In this document: in pieces, positions 25,773-39,000 of the stretch
How positions within the stretch are numbered: the stretch's first letter is position 1
Layout of the letters: each line of letters opens with the position of its first letter
From: Paenibacillus sp. 598K
GTDB lineage: Bacteria; Bacillota; Bacilli; Paenibacillales; Paenibacillaceae
Assembly (NCBI RefSeq): GCF_003851045.1
Contig: NZ_BFBX01000043.1
Coordinates: 1 to 64,000, forward strand
DNA length: 64,000 nucleotides
Direction: 5' to 3'
The notes under the pieces: model-generated
Seen by the model: the letters and a program-made list of their open reading frames with translations, nothing else
Databases searched by the model: none
Told to the model about the DNA's origin: nothing
Translations under genes and position numbers: made by a program

Positions 25773-27032
25773 TTAGGCATGCTGCGTCTCGCGCATCGAC
25801 ACCGGATTCCGGTGTCCCGTCTCCAGGAACAGCTGCTCATACCGCATCTCCTGCTCCTCGCTCGGAACATGCTTGGCCTGCATCATGCGGATCAGCAAGG
25901 AATAGGCGTGGCGCACTTGGAGGGCCGTGACCGGTATGCCCCCCTCTTCCAGACTGCTGCGCAATGCGGTCAGCTCGGCATAAGGCTCCAATACGCCTCG
26001 CTTGTATTCCTCCGCCGACGGATTGCGATTTTTGGTGCAGATCATAATGGCAAGCGCTCGATCCACCAGATGGATCACCGAGCCCAGATACCGCTCCCGC
26101 TCCGCTGCGATGCCTGTAGCCAAAGGCTCCAGATCCTCAGGCTTGTCCAGACCGTAGACGGCAAACGACATGTCGCGGGCCATATTCTTCAACACATTGC
26201 GCGGCCCCATCTCGATCGCCGTCGTGCGACATGCGGCCATGTAAGCCATGACCGTATGCCAGAGGACCGGCAAGACAAGCTGCTCGGCCAATGCATCCGC
26301 AATGGCTTCTGCCCCTGTATACAGCCGCCCCGTCACGCTCGACAATACTGGCCACTTGGGCTCATGGAAGCGATATTGCGATAGCACTTGACGCATGCCA
26401 TTAACAGCTGGCTCCATGAGCGGGGAGTGGAAGGGCGCGCTGACGCGAAGCGGAACGACCGACTCTGCGCCGAGCTGCAGACTCGCTTCGCCGACCTTCC
26501 GCACCTGCTCCGCATGACCCGAGATGACGAGCTGATGCGCCGTATTATAATTGGCGATGACGACGACCCGTCCATCAACCGAGCATTCGGAGCACAACGA
26601 TTCGATGACGCCGGCCTCCAGGCCGATAATCGCAGACATCGCGCCTGCTCCGGCGGCAACAGCCTGCTGCATGAGCTGCCCCCTGCTGCGGACGATCTGC
26701 AGCGCATCCGCATAACGGATCGCTCCGGAGCTGGCAAGCGCCGTAATCTCTCCCAAGCTATGACCTGCAGCGAGGGCTGGCTCAAGCTCAAACTGTTGTT
26801 GGAATACTCGGAATGCGGCCATGCCGACCGCCAAAATTGCCGGCTGGGCATACTCCGTCCTCGCGAGCTCGGCCGCTTTGCCGTTGAAGATCAGCTCTTT
26901 GAAAGCATAGCCCAGCGTATCCTCCGCTTCATCCAGGGTGTGCCGGGCCACCGCGAAGCGATCGTAAAGAGCGCGTCCCATCCCGATATATTGGGAGCCC
27001 TGTCCGGGAAACCATAGGGTCAGGTTAGCCAT
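25773..27032 (-). CDS. Discrete malonyl-CoA acyltransferase (trans-AT)
   Basis: A 419-residue acyltransferase that loads the AT-less PKS modules. Core motifs are 'LWFPGQGSQYIGMG', GHSLGE with Ser92, and 'SAPFHSPLM' with the active His and a Phe typical of malonyl specificity. About 110 residues past the usual FabD-like end form a helical extension ('AEEYKRGVLEPYAELTALR') of unknown use. I chose ATG at 27032, nine bases after AAGGAGG; it overlaps the end of the preceding synthetase gene by eight bases, suggesting translational coupling. Confidence 0.92.
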   Translation of the reverse strand: MANLTLWFPGQGSQYIGMGRALYDRFAVARHTLDEAEDTLGYAFKELIFNGKAAELARTEYAQPAILAVGMAAFRVFQQQFELEPALAAGHSLGEITALASSGAIRYADALQIVRSRGQLMQQAVAAGAGAMSAIIGLEAGVIESLCSECSVDGRVVVIANYNTAHQLVISGHAEQVRKVGEASLQLGAESVVPLRVSAPFHSPLMEPAVNGMRQVLSQYRFHEPKWPVLSSVTGRLYTGAEAIADALAEQLVLPVLWHTVMAYMAACRTTAIEMGPRNVLKNMARDMSFAVYGLDKPEDLEPLATGIAAERERYLGSVIHLVDRALAIMICTKNRNPSAEEYKRGVLEPYAELTALRSSLEEGGIPVTALQVRHAYSLLIRMMQAKHVPSEEQEMRYEQLFLETGHRNPVSMRETQHA

Positions 27033-30000
27033 CGATGTCAACCTCCTTCTGCGATATCGCGTACTCCTCCAGCAACATCGTCAAGAGTCGCTGATAGTCG
27101 TCCAGCCATTCCTGTATGCTAAGGTCAGTCAAAAGCGTGCTGTTGTATAGGGTTCGAAACACCATGCCCTCGTCCGTCGCTTCCATGAGATGAACCAGAT
27201 CATGCCTTGACGCCTCACCAGCTCCGTCTTTGGAAAGCCAGTCGAACAGCGGGATCACTTCATCGGCTTGGAGACGCTCCCAGCGCTGCTGCTGCCAAAA
27301 ACGATCCTGCCATCGGCTCGCCCTGGCATAATGCCGCTTGCGATGAACGAGCTGGAACAGCTCCGAAAAATCAGCACAAGTAAAAATGTCCAGGCGAAGC
27401 GGCAAAATCTTCGATCCCTGCGTCCCGTCCGTCGCTTGCTCCAGATAAATATCCTGGCTTCCCGTCAGCTGCGACCACAAATGGACATAGAGGGCAAGTA
27501 AAATATCGGCCTCGTCCACCGCCTCCTGCTCAGCGGCGCGCTGCAGACGGGCGTATGGCTCGCCTTCGATCCGTATGTGCCGCTCGCTCCACACCGGAGA
27601 CGCTCCGCTATCCTGCCTCATATAGGACGGCGGCAGTCGCAGCAGCTCTCCCTCCATCTCCCGCAGCCAATACTCTTCTTCATCCGACGGATCGGCTGTC
27701 GTCGAAGTGGGGAGACGCTCTTCGATCAGCCGAGCCAGCGTCGCAATCGTCGGGTGAGCAAACAGATCGGCGATGCGAGTCGCGCCGGGATACGTGACTT
27801 CCAGCCTCTCATGCAGCTGTACGATCGTCAGCGAATTGCCGCCGATCTCAAAGAAGTTATAGTCCACGCCGTGCTCCTCGAACTGCAGCAACTCTTGCCA
27901 GATCGTCCACAGCTGCTGTTCGATCGGAGAATCCGGGCTTGAACGTTGCGTTGCGGACACTGTCAATCGTATCCTCGCTTCCGGCAACCCTAGGCGGTCC
28001 AGCTTGCCGTTTGGGGTCAAGGGCCAGCGCTCCAGATAGGTGTACGAGAGCGGCACCATATACGCAGGCAGCGTCTGACGCATCAGTCCTTGCAGCTGTG
28101 CCGCATCCAGCTCGGCAGCGCCGATGTAATAGGCGGCCAGGCATGGCGTGTCGCCCGCCGTCTCCGCCAAGGTTACGACGGCCTCCTCGATGCCGGGATG
28201 CTTGCAGAGCGTTTGTTCGATCTCGCCCAGCTCGATGCGATGCCCGTGCAGCTTCACTTGGTAGTCGCTGCGTCCGACATACTCCATACTGCCGTCCGGC
28301 AGCCACCTCGCCCTGTCGCCAGTTCGGTACATACGATAACCGGGGCCATACGGGCAGGGGACGAACCGCTCGACTGTGAGGTCGTCTCGGCCATGATACC
28401 CCCGCGCTACAGGCTCCCCGGCAATATAAAGATCGCCTACCATATGGATGCCGACAGGCAACAGATGGCGATCAAGGATGTAAGCCTGCGTGTTCGGGAT
28501 CGGCCGACCAATCGTGACCTGATCTGCGCGGGTCAGCTCCTGCACGGTAGACCAGATCGTCGTCTCTGTTGGTCCATACATGTTGTAGATCCGCGCATCG
28601 GTCTGCGCTTGCAATCGCTGCAGTAGCTTGAGCGGCAGCGACTCCCCGCCGACGCAGATCATTCCCAATCGCCTGAGAGCCTCCGGCTGACTGCTGTCCT
28701 CGAGCAGTAGCTGTAGACGGGACGGCGTCAGCTGGATCATGTCCACTTGGTAATCGAGGATCAAGCGCTTGATGGCTTGCGGATTCGCCTGCACTTCCTC
28801 TGAGGCGATCACTACCGACGAGCCGCTCGCCAGCGGGATCAAGGTCTCGAGGATAAAGATATCAAAGCTGATGGTCGTCAGCGCGAGCCAGGTTCCGCCC
28901 TGGATGAAGCCGACTGCAGCTGTTACCCCTGCCTTGAATGCAGCAAGATTGCGATGCTCGACCATGACTCCCTTGGGTCTGCCCGTGGAGCCTGAAGTGT
29001 AGATCATATACGCAAGATGCTCCGGATCCGCCGCCGGGAACGGGGCAGAAGATCTGTCCGTATCCCCCTCAGCATCGTCCACATGAACAATGGCTGTCCT
29101 CCCGTTCATCTTATGGCTCAAGGCACGGTCCGTCACTGTCCACTGGGCCTGACTATCCTCCAGGACGTAACTCACCCGCTCCTCAGGATAATCGGGATCG
29201 ATCGGTACAAAGGCGGCCCCTGACTTCAAAATTCCGAGCATGCCGATGACGATATCGACAGATCTGCTGACGAACAACGCGACACAACGATCCGGACCCG
29301 CGCCGTGCTTGACCAGCGTATCCGCCAGGCGGTCAGCCCTGCGATTCAGCTCTTCGAAGGTGAGGGTACGCCGCCCGTCCTGTACGGCCAGATGACGAGG
29401 CTGGAGTCTGACCTGCTCCTCCACCCATTGGACTACTGTCTTATCGCGGGCATAGGATAGACTGTTATCGCTCCATTCGCCCATCACTTGCGTATATTCC
29501 ACAGCAGATAGCGTGGTCACCTCGCTGATCGACGCCTGTGGACGGTCGACGAGCGCCCGCAATACAGTCTGGAACTGGCCGGCCATCACCTCGATCGTCG
29601 ATCTCCGGAACAGTTCATCGGAGTATTCCACGTCCACAATAAGCCGATTGTTGCGCTCGATAATGTCAAAGGTCAGGTCAAACTGCGAAGAGCGCTGCTG
29701 GAAGGGATACGGAGTTATGCGAAGATCGCCGCCCTGCTTGTTCAGCCCTTCCTTGGCGTCGCCGGTATTTTGCAGGATGAACATGACATCGAACAAGGGA
29801 TTGCGAGACGTATCCCGCTCGAGCTTCAGCCGTTCCACCAGTAGCTCGAAAGGGTATTCGGCATGCGATAACGCCGCCAGCGTCGTCTGCTTGAGCTCCT
29901 CCACGAAATCATCGACGCTTCTGTCGCTTCTCGGGAAGTTCCGCATCGCCAGCGTATTGAGGAAAAGGCCGGCTACCATTTCCAGCTCGACAACGTGCCT

Positions 30001-33000
30001 TCCTGCGACCGGCGAACCGATGACGATGTCCTCGTCGCCGCTATACTTGGACAGCAAAATGTTGAGGGCTGCGAGCAAGGTCATGTACAAGGTCGCCCCT
30101 CGCTGACGGCCAAAGCGGATCAGACGTTCCGTCAACTCGGCGTCAATCTCAAAGGTTAATGCCTCCCCCGTATAGCGCTTCCGGGCTGGACGAGGGAAGT
30201 CGATCGGCAAGCCTGACGTCGGCAATGCGCCGGCCATGGCCGCGAGCCAATAATCCTCTTGCGCCTTGAAGCGACCTTGCTCCAGTCGCTCCGTCTGCCA
30301 TACGCTGTAATCCTTGTACTGCAGCGGCAATTCCGGCAGCGTCTCTCCGCGATAGAGCTGAAGAAACTCCGCGATGAGCAAGTTGATCGTCACGCCGTCA
30401 GCGACAATATGGTGCATATCCAGCACCAGGACATGCTTGCTCGGCCCCAGACGCAGCAGTTTGCCCTGCAGCAGCGGCGCTTGCGCGAGATCAAACGGCC
30501 GAATGCACCGGTTAATCTCCTCCGGCACAAGCTCCTCCGACAGCTCGCTATATTCAAGGTCAAATGCAACGCTCTCTGCAATGCGCTGGATAAGCTGGCC
30601 TTCCTCGATAACGAATGCCGTACGGAACGAAGCATGCCGGTCGATCAGCGAACGAAACGCTGCTTCAAACTGTCCGCGATTGACTTCGCCCTCCAGTTGC
30701 AACACGGTCGGCATGTTATAAGCGACCGCGCCATCCTGCATCTGCTCTAGCACATAGATCCTTTGCTGCGAGGAGGAAGCGGGATAGGACGCTGCCGGCG
30801 GCGCAATGGGGATCGTCCTCGACCGTTCCTCTTGCGCGGTCGGCGCCATCGCGGCTGCGAGCTGACGGATCGTCGGATTGGCGAACAGCTCTTGGATCGT
30901 AACTGGTCTGCCGGCCTGCTGCGTCAGCCGGTTCACGATCCCGATCGCCAGCAGCGAGTCTCCGCCCAGGTTGAAGTAATTATCATCCAGGCTCAGCCTC
31001 TCGTAGCCGAGCACCTCGGCCCAGATCTGTCCGACCAGATATTGATCGGTTGTCGGCGTGTCGTCGTCCCGACCGCCCAACACGAAGGAAGGGGCTGGCG
31101 CTCCTGTCGATCCGGACGGAGCGGCCGCGCCTGGCTTCCCTTCGTCCGTGAAGATCGACTCCGCGAGTCTGATCCTCATAGATGGCCTCCACGCCTGCAA
31201 CGTCTCCAGATCAAACTGTCCGATGATCATCTGTCCGACATCCTTGGACAACAGCGCGTCGAAGGCCTGCATCGCGCCAGCGATCGGCATATAGCCCATA
31301 AAGCCCGGCCCCGTCACCTCCTCAAACGCATACCAGTTCAAGGCCAACGCAGGGCGCCCGCGATAACGGCGGTATGCGCTGTATGCGTCCAGGTAGCTGT
31401 TCGCTGCGACATAATCGCTGCCCGTCGCCCCGCCCCATATCGAGGCCAGCGACGAGAACAGGACAAAAAAGTCCAACTGGTCCAATCCAGCCAATGCATC
31501 CAGGACGACAGTCCCCTCCAGCTTCGCCCGCAGCCCCTCGCAGAAGCTGTCAAACGATTGGGTGCGGATCGGCTCATACGAGGGTTGCATGACAGCCTGG
31601 ACAACGCCATGGACAGGGCCGTAACGGTCGGTCACTTCTTGCGCAATCTCGTCCATCTGCACGGCATCGGCTATATTGGCTGCGTAATAGAGCACGGTCG
31701 AGCCCATTCGTTCGATGTCCAGCATCGCTCCCAGCTTTTGCGCTTCGTCAGGGTCGCAATCCGGACGGGCCAGCCAGTCGCTCCACTCGGACTTGGGCGG
31801 CAGCAGCGTACGGTTGACGAGGGCAATCGTCACCTTTGCTTTGCTTGCCAGATGCTGTGCGAGCCGAAGTCCGAGCTTGCCTGCGCCGCCTGCGATGAGG
31901 TAGACGCCGCCCTCGCGAATGCCGATAGGCGTCGAATGATCGGCCAGCGCATCAATCTTGCTTTTGCCCATCTCCGGTACGAATCTACCCTTGCGATAAG
32001 CAACCAAAGCTTCCGTCTGATTGCCCAGCGCTTCGTCAATCACATGCTGCGCCTGCTCCTCGGCGCTCGATTGTCCGAGCGTCAGATCCATGACGAAGCA
32101 TTGAAGCCTTGGATGCTCTTGCGTCACCACTTTGGCGAGTCCGACGATCGGCGCCTGCTCCGGATGGATCGGCTCATCGTCGTACACGGCTTGCGAGCGG
32201 TGCGTGGCGACGCGAAGCTCTATCGAGGACTCCCCATCCAGAGCGATAATCGCCTTGGTCAGATGAAACAAGCTATACGCCCCAATCTGCTGCGCCTGCC
32301 GCAGATGGTCTATCGCTGACAGCGCCGCTTGTCGAGGCTCGATGTCGAGCGACCATAGATGGACGATCCTGCCGAGCTGGAAGCCCTCTTCTTGCAGCGT
32401 CTGCAACAATCGCAAGTAATGCTCGGCTTCACTGACGTCTATGGTGAAGTGACGGCTCTGCTGCCGCGCGAACGCCTCCCCCGGACTGACCGTGCAGACG
32501 CTATGCCCCTGAGAGAGCAACGTCCGAGCCAATGCTGCTCCGACGCCTGTATCGTCCACAAAAACCAGCCATGACCCGGCTGAAGAGATCACAGTGTGAC
32601 TCGGATTAAGCGGCGCCTCTCTCCACGCGAGGTCGTAGAGCCAATCTTGATAGGGCTGAGGACGGTAAGCGGTTTTCCCTGTCACAAACCTTGCCTTTAT
32701 GTCTGCTTGCTGTTGCTTTGCGGCCGGATAGACGTCAATTCCCTTGTAATTGGTATCCTTGAGCGCCTTCTCCCAATACCGGCTATCCATCGACGCCTCC
32801 TCATCGGCTGTCTCCAGCAAGCATAGGACCCCGTCCTGCGCAAGCAGCAGTTGGAGACGATGCAATACTACCCGAACATCCGACGCTGCATGCCAAGCAT
32901 CGGTCGCAACAAGGATATCAAAGCTATGAAGCGCAAAGCCTTGCTCGCTCCACCGCTTCCCCAGATCCAGCTGCAGGTAGCGCACGCCCGGAAATTCAGG

Positions 33001-36000
33001 CTCGAGCTGCTGCTGGAGAAGGCCGAGACTGGAGCTCTCCCAAGACGCTACGGTGTAGGCGAGCCGAGCGTCTGTCACTTTCGTCAGGAGCGACCGGGCC
33101 AAGCTGCCCTCGCCGCCGGCGATCTCAAGTATGCGGACGGTACCAGGAAGCGTACGAATATATCGGGCGATCGACTCGGTCGCCATTGATCCGCAGAGCT
33201 CGCCGAACCTCTCCGACGAGGACGCGAACCCGGCCTGAGACAGCAAGTCTTCGCCAAAAGCAAAAGTGGCTCTAGCGATCTCGCGGAGGTCCGCCTGTTC
33301 ACGAACAGCAACGCCGGCCGACACAACAGTCGTCTCAGGCTCAGCAGGCTCGGCAGCCCTCCCGGCGTCGGATACCCAATGTCGGGTCCCCGCAAAAGGA
33401 TACGTCGGCAGCGGGACGCGTCGCCAGCCCGCTTCTTCATAAAAAGCCGTCCAATCCACCTCGGCGCCTCCGGCAAAAGCTCTAGCGGCGTTTTCCCCCG
33501 CTGTCCGCTTGCGCGCAGCCTCTGATGCGTCTTGACCTCCGCTGTGGCCGAGAAAAACGCCCTGCCCCGCAGCCGTTGGCCATTCGTCTGCCAAAGACCA
33601 CTGCTCGGCCAGCTGAGCCAGCCTGTCTCTTAGCTCATCTATATTCGCTGCGACAATCGCCGCACGGTACGGATAAGCATCTCTCCCACAGCCCGAGGTT
33701 GCGCAGATGTCCACCAGCCGATGGTCAGTACCTGCCATATAGTCCGCGAATCGGCGCACATACGCAGACAGGGAGGGGAGCGTTTTGGCAGACAGCGCGA
33801 GCACTCCCTCTACCGACCCATGCGGCAACGGCTGCTCCCCGGGCTGCGCCTCCTCCACGACGATATGCACATTTGTGCCGCTGAGACCAAAAGAGCTTAT
33901 CCCTGCGCGCCGAACCGGCTGGGCAGAGCTGGTCTCCCAGGGCAGCAAGCTTTCATTGATGTACACGGGCGATTCGATAAACGGAATTAGCGTATTCGGC
34001 TTGCTCACATGGAGCGTCGGCGGGAGCTTGCGATGCTGCAGCATCAAGGCCACCTTGATCACTCCCGCTATGCCCGACGCCGCAATTGTGTGGCCGATGT
34101 TGCTCTTCACCGAACCGATCGCGCAAAACTGCTTTTTGTCCGTATACGACCGAAACGCGTGCTGCAGCCCTTCGATCTCGATCGGATCGCCCAGACGCGT
34201 GCCTGTCCCATGCGCCTCGATGTAGGATACCGTCTCCGGGTCGATCCGCGCACGCTGCCACGCGCGTCGGATGACCTCGCTTTGCGCGATCGCGTTGGGC
34301 GCCGTGATGCCGCCGGATCTTCCGTCGGCGTTGATGGCCGATCCCTTGATGACCGCATGGATGTAGTCCCCATCCCGAACCGCCTGATCATACGACTTGA
34401 TAAAAATGACGCCCAGCCCTTCGCCCGTCACCGTACCGTCCGCAGCGTCATCGAACGCCCGGGTCCGACGGTCCGGCGATAAAATGCCAAAATCGGTATG
34501 CCGCTCAATCGGAAACAACGACAGATTGACGCCCCCGACCAGCGCCTGATCGCAGTCGCGAGCGAGGATGGCATGGCAGGCCTGATGCAACGCGGTGAGA
34601 GATGAAGAACAGGACGTATTGATCAGTTGACTCGAGCCGCGCAAGTCCAGCTGATAAGCGATGCGCGAGGCTATAATCGCCGCCACATTACCCGCCATGG
34701 ACGAGGCGTCGACCTCTCCGAGATAACGCTGGTATTGCGACTCGTTATCGCAGTACCCGACGAAGACCGAGGTATCGCTGCCCCGCATCCGGGCCGAGCT
34801 GTAGCCTGCGTGCTCGATCGCTTCCCAGACGAGCTCCAGGAACAGCCGCTGATACGGGTCCATCGTTCGGGCCTCGGCCGGGGCGAGCTGAAAGAAGGCA
34901 TGGTCGAAAAGATCGACTTGGCGAAGGAAGCCCATTTGTGCGAAGCTGTATGCCTCCGGTCCGAGCACTCGGTCGGCCAGCCTCGCGATGTCCGGGATGC
35001 GTCCTTCCGGCGGCAAGCCGATCGACTCCTTGCCGGCGCACAGATTGTCCCAAAATTGCTGCAAGCTGTCGGCATCCGGGAGCCGGCACGCCATTCCGAT
35101 AATCGCGATATCGGCGCTGCGTGCCCCCGCGAGCTCCACGCGCTTAGTCCCCTCATCGGACGCCGCAGGCCGGGCTGCTCCCGTTTGCTGCTCCAGATAT
35201 TGAGCGAACGCCGCAATGGTATGCAAGCTGAAGAGCTGTGCGACCGTGACCGCGCTGTTTATTCGTTCGACGATTAGCGCATGCAGCTTCAACATGAGCA
35301 GCGAGGTCCCGCCAATCTGCAAGAAGCTATCATGTATGCCCACCCGCTTCACGCCAAGCACCTCTTCCCAGATGTGCGCGAGCTGCCGCTCCAGCTCTGT
35401 GCGAGGAGCCGAGTCGTCTGTTGCCGGAGGCGCTTTGTCCGCCAGGACGTTAAGCCCCTTGCGATCGATTTTTCCGCTCTTCATAAGAGGCATGCGGTCG
35501 ATCCGCACCAGCAACGAAGGGATCATGTGACGCGGCAGACGCTCCTGCAGATAGGCATTAAGCTCCCATGCGGTCAGCTCGATACGCGGTACATAACAAC
35601 CGATCAGAATATGCCTTCGCGGTTCGAACACAACCGCCGCTTCCTTTATTTGCGGATGAGCGAGCAGCACGGCTTCGATTTCGCCTGTTTCGACACGGTG
35701 GCCGCTAATTTTGATCTGATGGTCGACCCGCCCCTCGAACATGATCTGCCCCTGCGCATCGTAGCGCCCCAGGTCGCCTGTTCGGTACAGCTTGGCATAC
35801 CCCACTTCGGGGTAGGGATTATCCACGAAATGGGCGGCTGTTTTGTCCGGATCATGCAAATAACCTAAACCCAGGCAATGGCCGGTCACGTAAATTTCGC
35901 CTTGTTGTCCGAAAGGCACCAGGTTGCGATACTCATCGAGCAATAAAATCTTGACGTTGTGGATGGGCCGGCCAATAGGAAAAGCGCCATCATGATGTGG

Positions 36001-39000
36001 CCTGACCTCATGATGAATGACGCCAATCGACGTCTCCGTCGGCCCGTACAAATTCGTCAATCGTATGGCGGGAAAGCGCTCTTGAAAGATATTGACGGTG
36101 CGAGACGTCATCTCCTCGCCGCCGATGATAAGATGCCGCAAACTGCTCATCCGCTCATCCAGATTTTCCTTGGCAGCCATTTGATCGACGAGCAAATTAA
36201 AGATGGATGGCACAAAATCCGTGATCGTAATCCGCTTGCTGGCGACAATATGGAGCACGTCGGCAAGCGTCATCTCAAACTCTGGCGTCGGCAGGATGCT
36301 GCGCGCGCCGTGCATCAGCGGCCAAAACAGCTGCCAGACCGCGCTGTCGTAAATATGCGGCGTCGTCTGCAATATCGCATCCTGAGGGCTGCAGCCAAAG
36401 TAGTCGTCCATCCAACGAAAGCGGTTGGCAATCCCGATATGCGGAATAATCGCGCCCTTCGGTCGCCCTGTCGAGCCCGATGTATAGATGACATAGATCG
36501 GATCGTGAGGCGAGGCCGTATGTGCGATAGACTCCTGGATGGGCGCGAGCCGCTCATAATCCACGACAATCGCCTCAAGGGGAAGCACCGCGCTCATGGT
36601 CTGCTCGGCGCTTGTCAGCGCGATCCCCGTCCCCAGCTCCTCGCAGATCGCCCGGAGACGCTCAGCCGGAGCCGTCGCATCGAGCGGGACGAAGGCGGCT
36701 CCGCACAGCATGACCGCCAGCATCGCGAGCGGCTGATTGAAGCCATGATTAATCATCACCGGTACGTAAGAGCCGCGGCCGATCCCCCGCTTATGCAGCA
36801 GCCATGCCAGCGCATTGGCCTTCTCGAGCAACGCCGCATAGGACAGGACCTGATCGCCATATTCGAAGGCCGTATGACGCGGCGTTAATCGCACTTGCCG
36901 TTCTATCTGTCGATAGATCGGTTCGGATAGCTCATAGTGACGATCCGTTGCGTTAAGGGTGAGCAGCAATTGTTCCCGCTCCCGTATCGTCAGCAGCTCC
37001 ATCTCCCGGATGGGCTGGCTCACATCTGTCGCGCTTTGCTCCAGCAAGCGCAAGTAATGGCCGATCGCCCGATCGATGAATGCCGGAGTATACGCTCCCG
37101 AGTCGAATCGCACGCGACCGGTAATTGCGCTTTCGGATGCCTTCAATATAAATGACAATGAGGACAGCAGCAGCGGCAACACGGCTTCATCCTGCATGCC
37201 CTCCATCATAAAAGCGGTATCCAGCACGGAGGCGAGCTGGTCCCGCTCCACCTCCAAAAACTCGCCTATCCGGGCGAGCGGATAATTGTGATGGTCTGTC
37301 GCTTCCTTTACCAGCCCCCCTATCTGCCGCATCAGAGCCTTCAGGTCGATTTCTTCGTCGAGCTGTACAGCCAGCGGCAAGGCGCAATTCCGGGCATTGG
37401 GCGGCATAGGGACCTGAAAAACCGGCGTGAGCACCACCAGATGCTCCACTCGTTTATACCGTCGGATCAGCACGACAAAGTTGGACAGCAAAAACAAAAA
37501 AAGCTTGGTAGGGTCAGGAAAGCGATCCGCGATGGCTTGCGCTGTCTGCTCCGGAACTTGAAACGTCACATCCTCAAACGAGAAGCGCCCCTTCTGCACG
37601 AAAGGAGCGCGATCATCCCGAATCGGAGATAAGGTCCAGTCGATCCCGCTCAGCTTATCCCGCCAAAAACGTTCCTCGGCCTGAAACGCTATCCGCAGGT
37701 CGCGTAGCGGCAGGTGCGGATCTGCTAACAATCGCGTCATGCAAAATGCATAATCCTCGACAAGCTGCATGGCTGTCTCCGAGCGATAACGCTCGCTGTT
37801 ATAATCCATTCGCAGCGTCAACTGCTCGGGAGACAGATATGCCTCCACATGCCAGTCTACCTTGGTCGTGCGAGCTTGCAGGGGATAGCTGGTCAACTGC
37901 AGCCCTCCCAGCTCGATGACGGATGCATGGGCAACCCCTTGATGGAGCACGAACATCGCGTTAAATAAAGCGGCCGCTGCTTGAGGCGGACCGTAAGGCA
38001 ACAGCTCCAGCGGATAATCCGACCTCTCCAGGGCCGCACCGATGCGGACCCCCACCTCAGTCACTAAGGTTTCGAACGATAATTCGTCGGTCACATGGGC
38101 GCGTATCGGCAACGTATTAATAAATAGTCCCATCGTCTGCTGGAGCTCGCGGAATCGGCGTACCGATACAGGGGTGCCTACAACGATGTCGGTTTGCCCG
38201 CTGTATTTGTGCAGCAGCACATAGTATATAGATAATAATACGGCAAACGGCGTCGTCTGACACTCCGCTGCAAATCGCTCCAGCCGCATGGATTGCTCGG
38301 GGGAGAATGCGTAATCGATCGTCGCCGCATCGTACGCTGCTTTTTCCAGGCATGCCTCATCGCCAGGGATGACGAGCGCCGGCGCGGGCGTACGCAGCTG
38401 CTCCTCCCAGTAGATTCGATGCTGGTCCAAGGCATGCGCATCCAGTTGTCCCGCTTGCCAGACGGCATAGTCTTTGGCTTGCGCCTGCACAGGGGGCAAC
38501 GCGTCGCCCATGTACAGTCGGTCCAGCTCCTCGATCAATATCTCGATTGAGGTCCCGTCTGCAATAATATGGTGCATGTCGATCAGCAAGCCATGTCGCC
38601 CCTGTGACAGCTCGATCAGTCCTACGCGTATCAGAGGACTCTGCGTCAGGTCGAATGGACGGATAAACGCTTGAATCGCAGCGTCCAACTGCTCCTGCGA
38701 TGCCTCCAGCCGTTCGATTGTGAATCCAGTGGTCGAGGCTAGCCTCTGCACGACTTGGCCCTCCTGGAAGGCAAAGCAGGTATGAAAAGCCTCATGTCGC
38801 GCAGCCAACTGCTGAAAAGCCCGCTCGAGCCTGCTGCCATCCAATGCGCCATCGATCATGCGCGCGCCGCTGATATGGAAGCTGGTATCGTCGGGGTAGA
38901 GCTGCTGGCGTATGAACATCTTCTCCTGTACCGGCAGCACGGGATAGTATGGCTGGCTCGGCGCTTTGTCCAATACCGCCGCGCGGGCTCGCTCGGCTCT

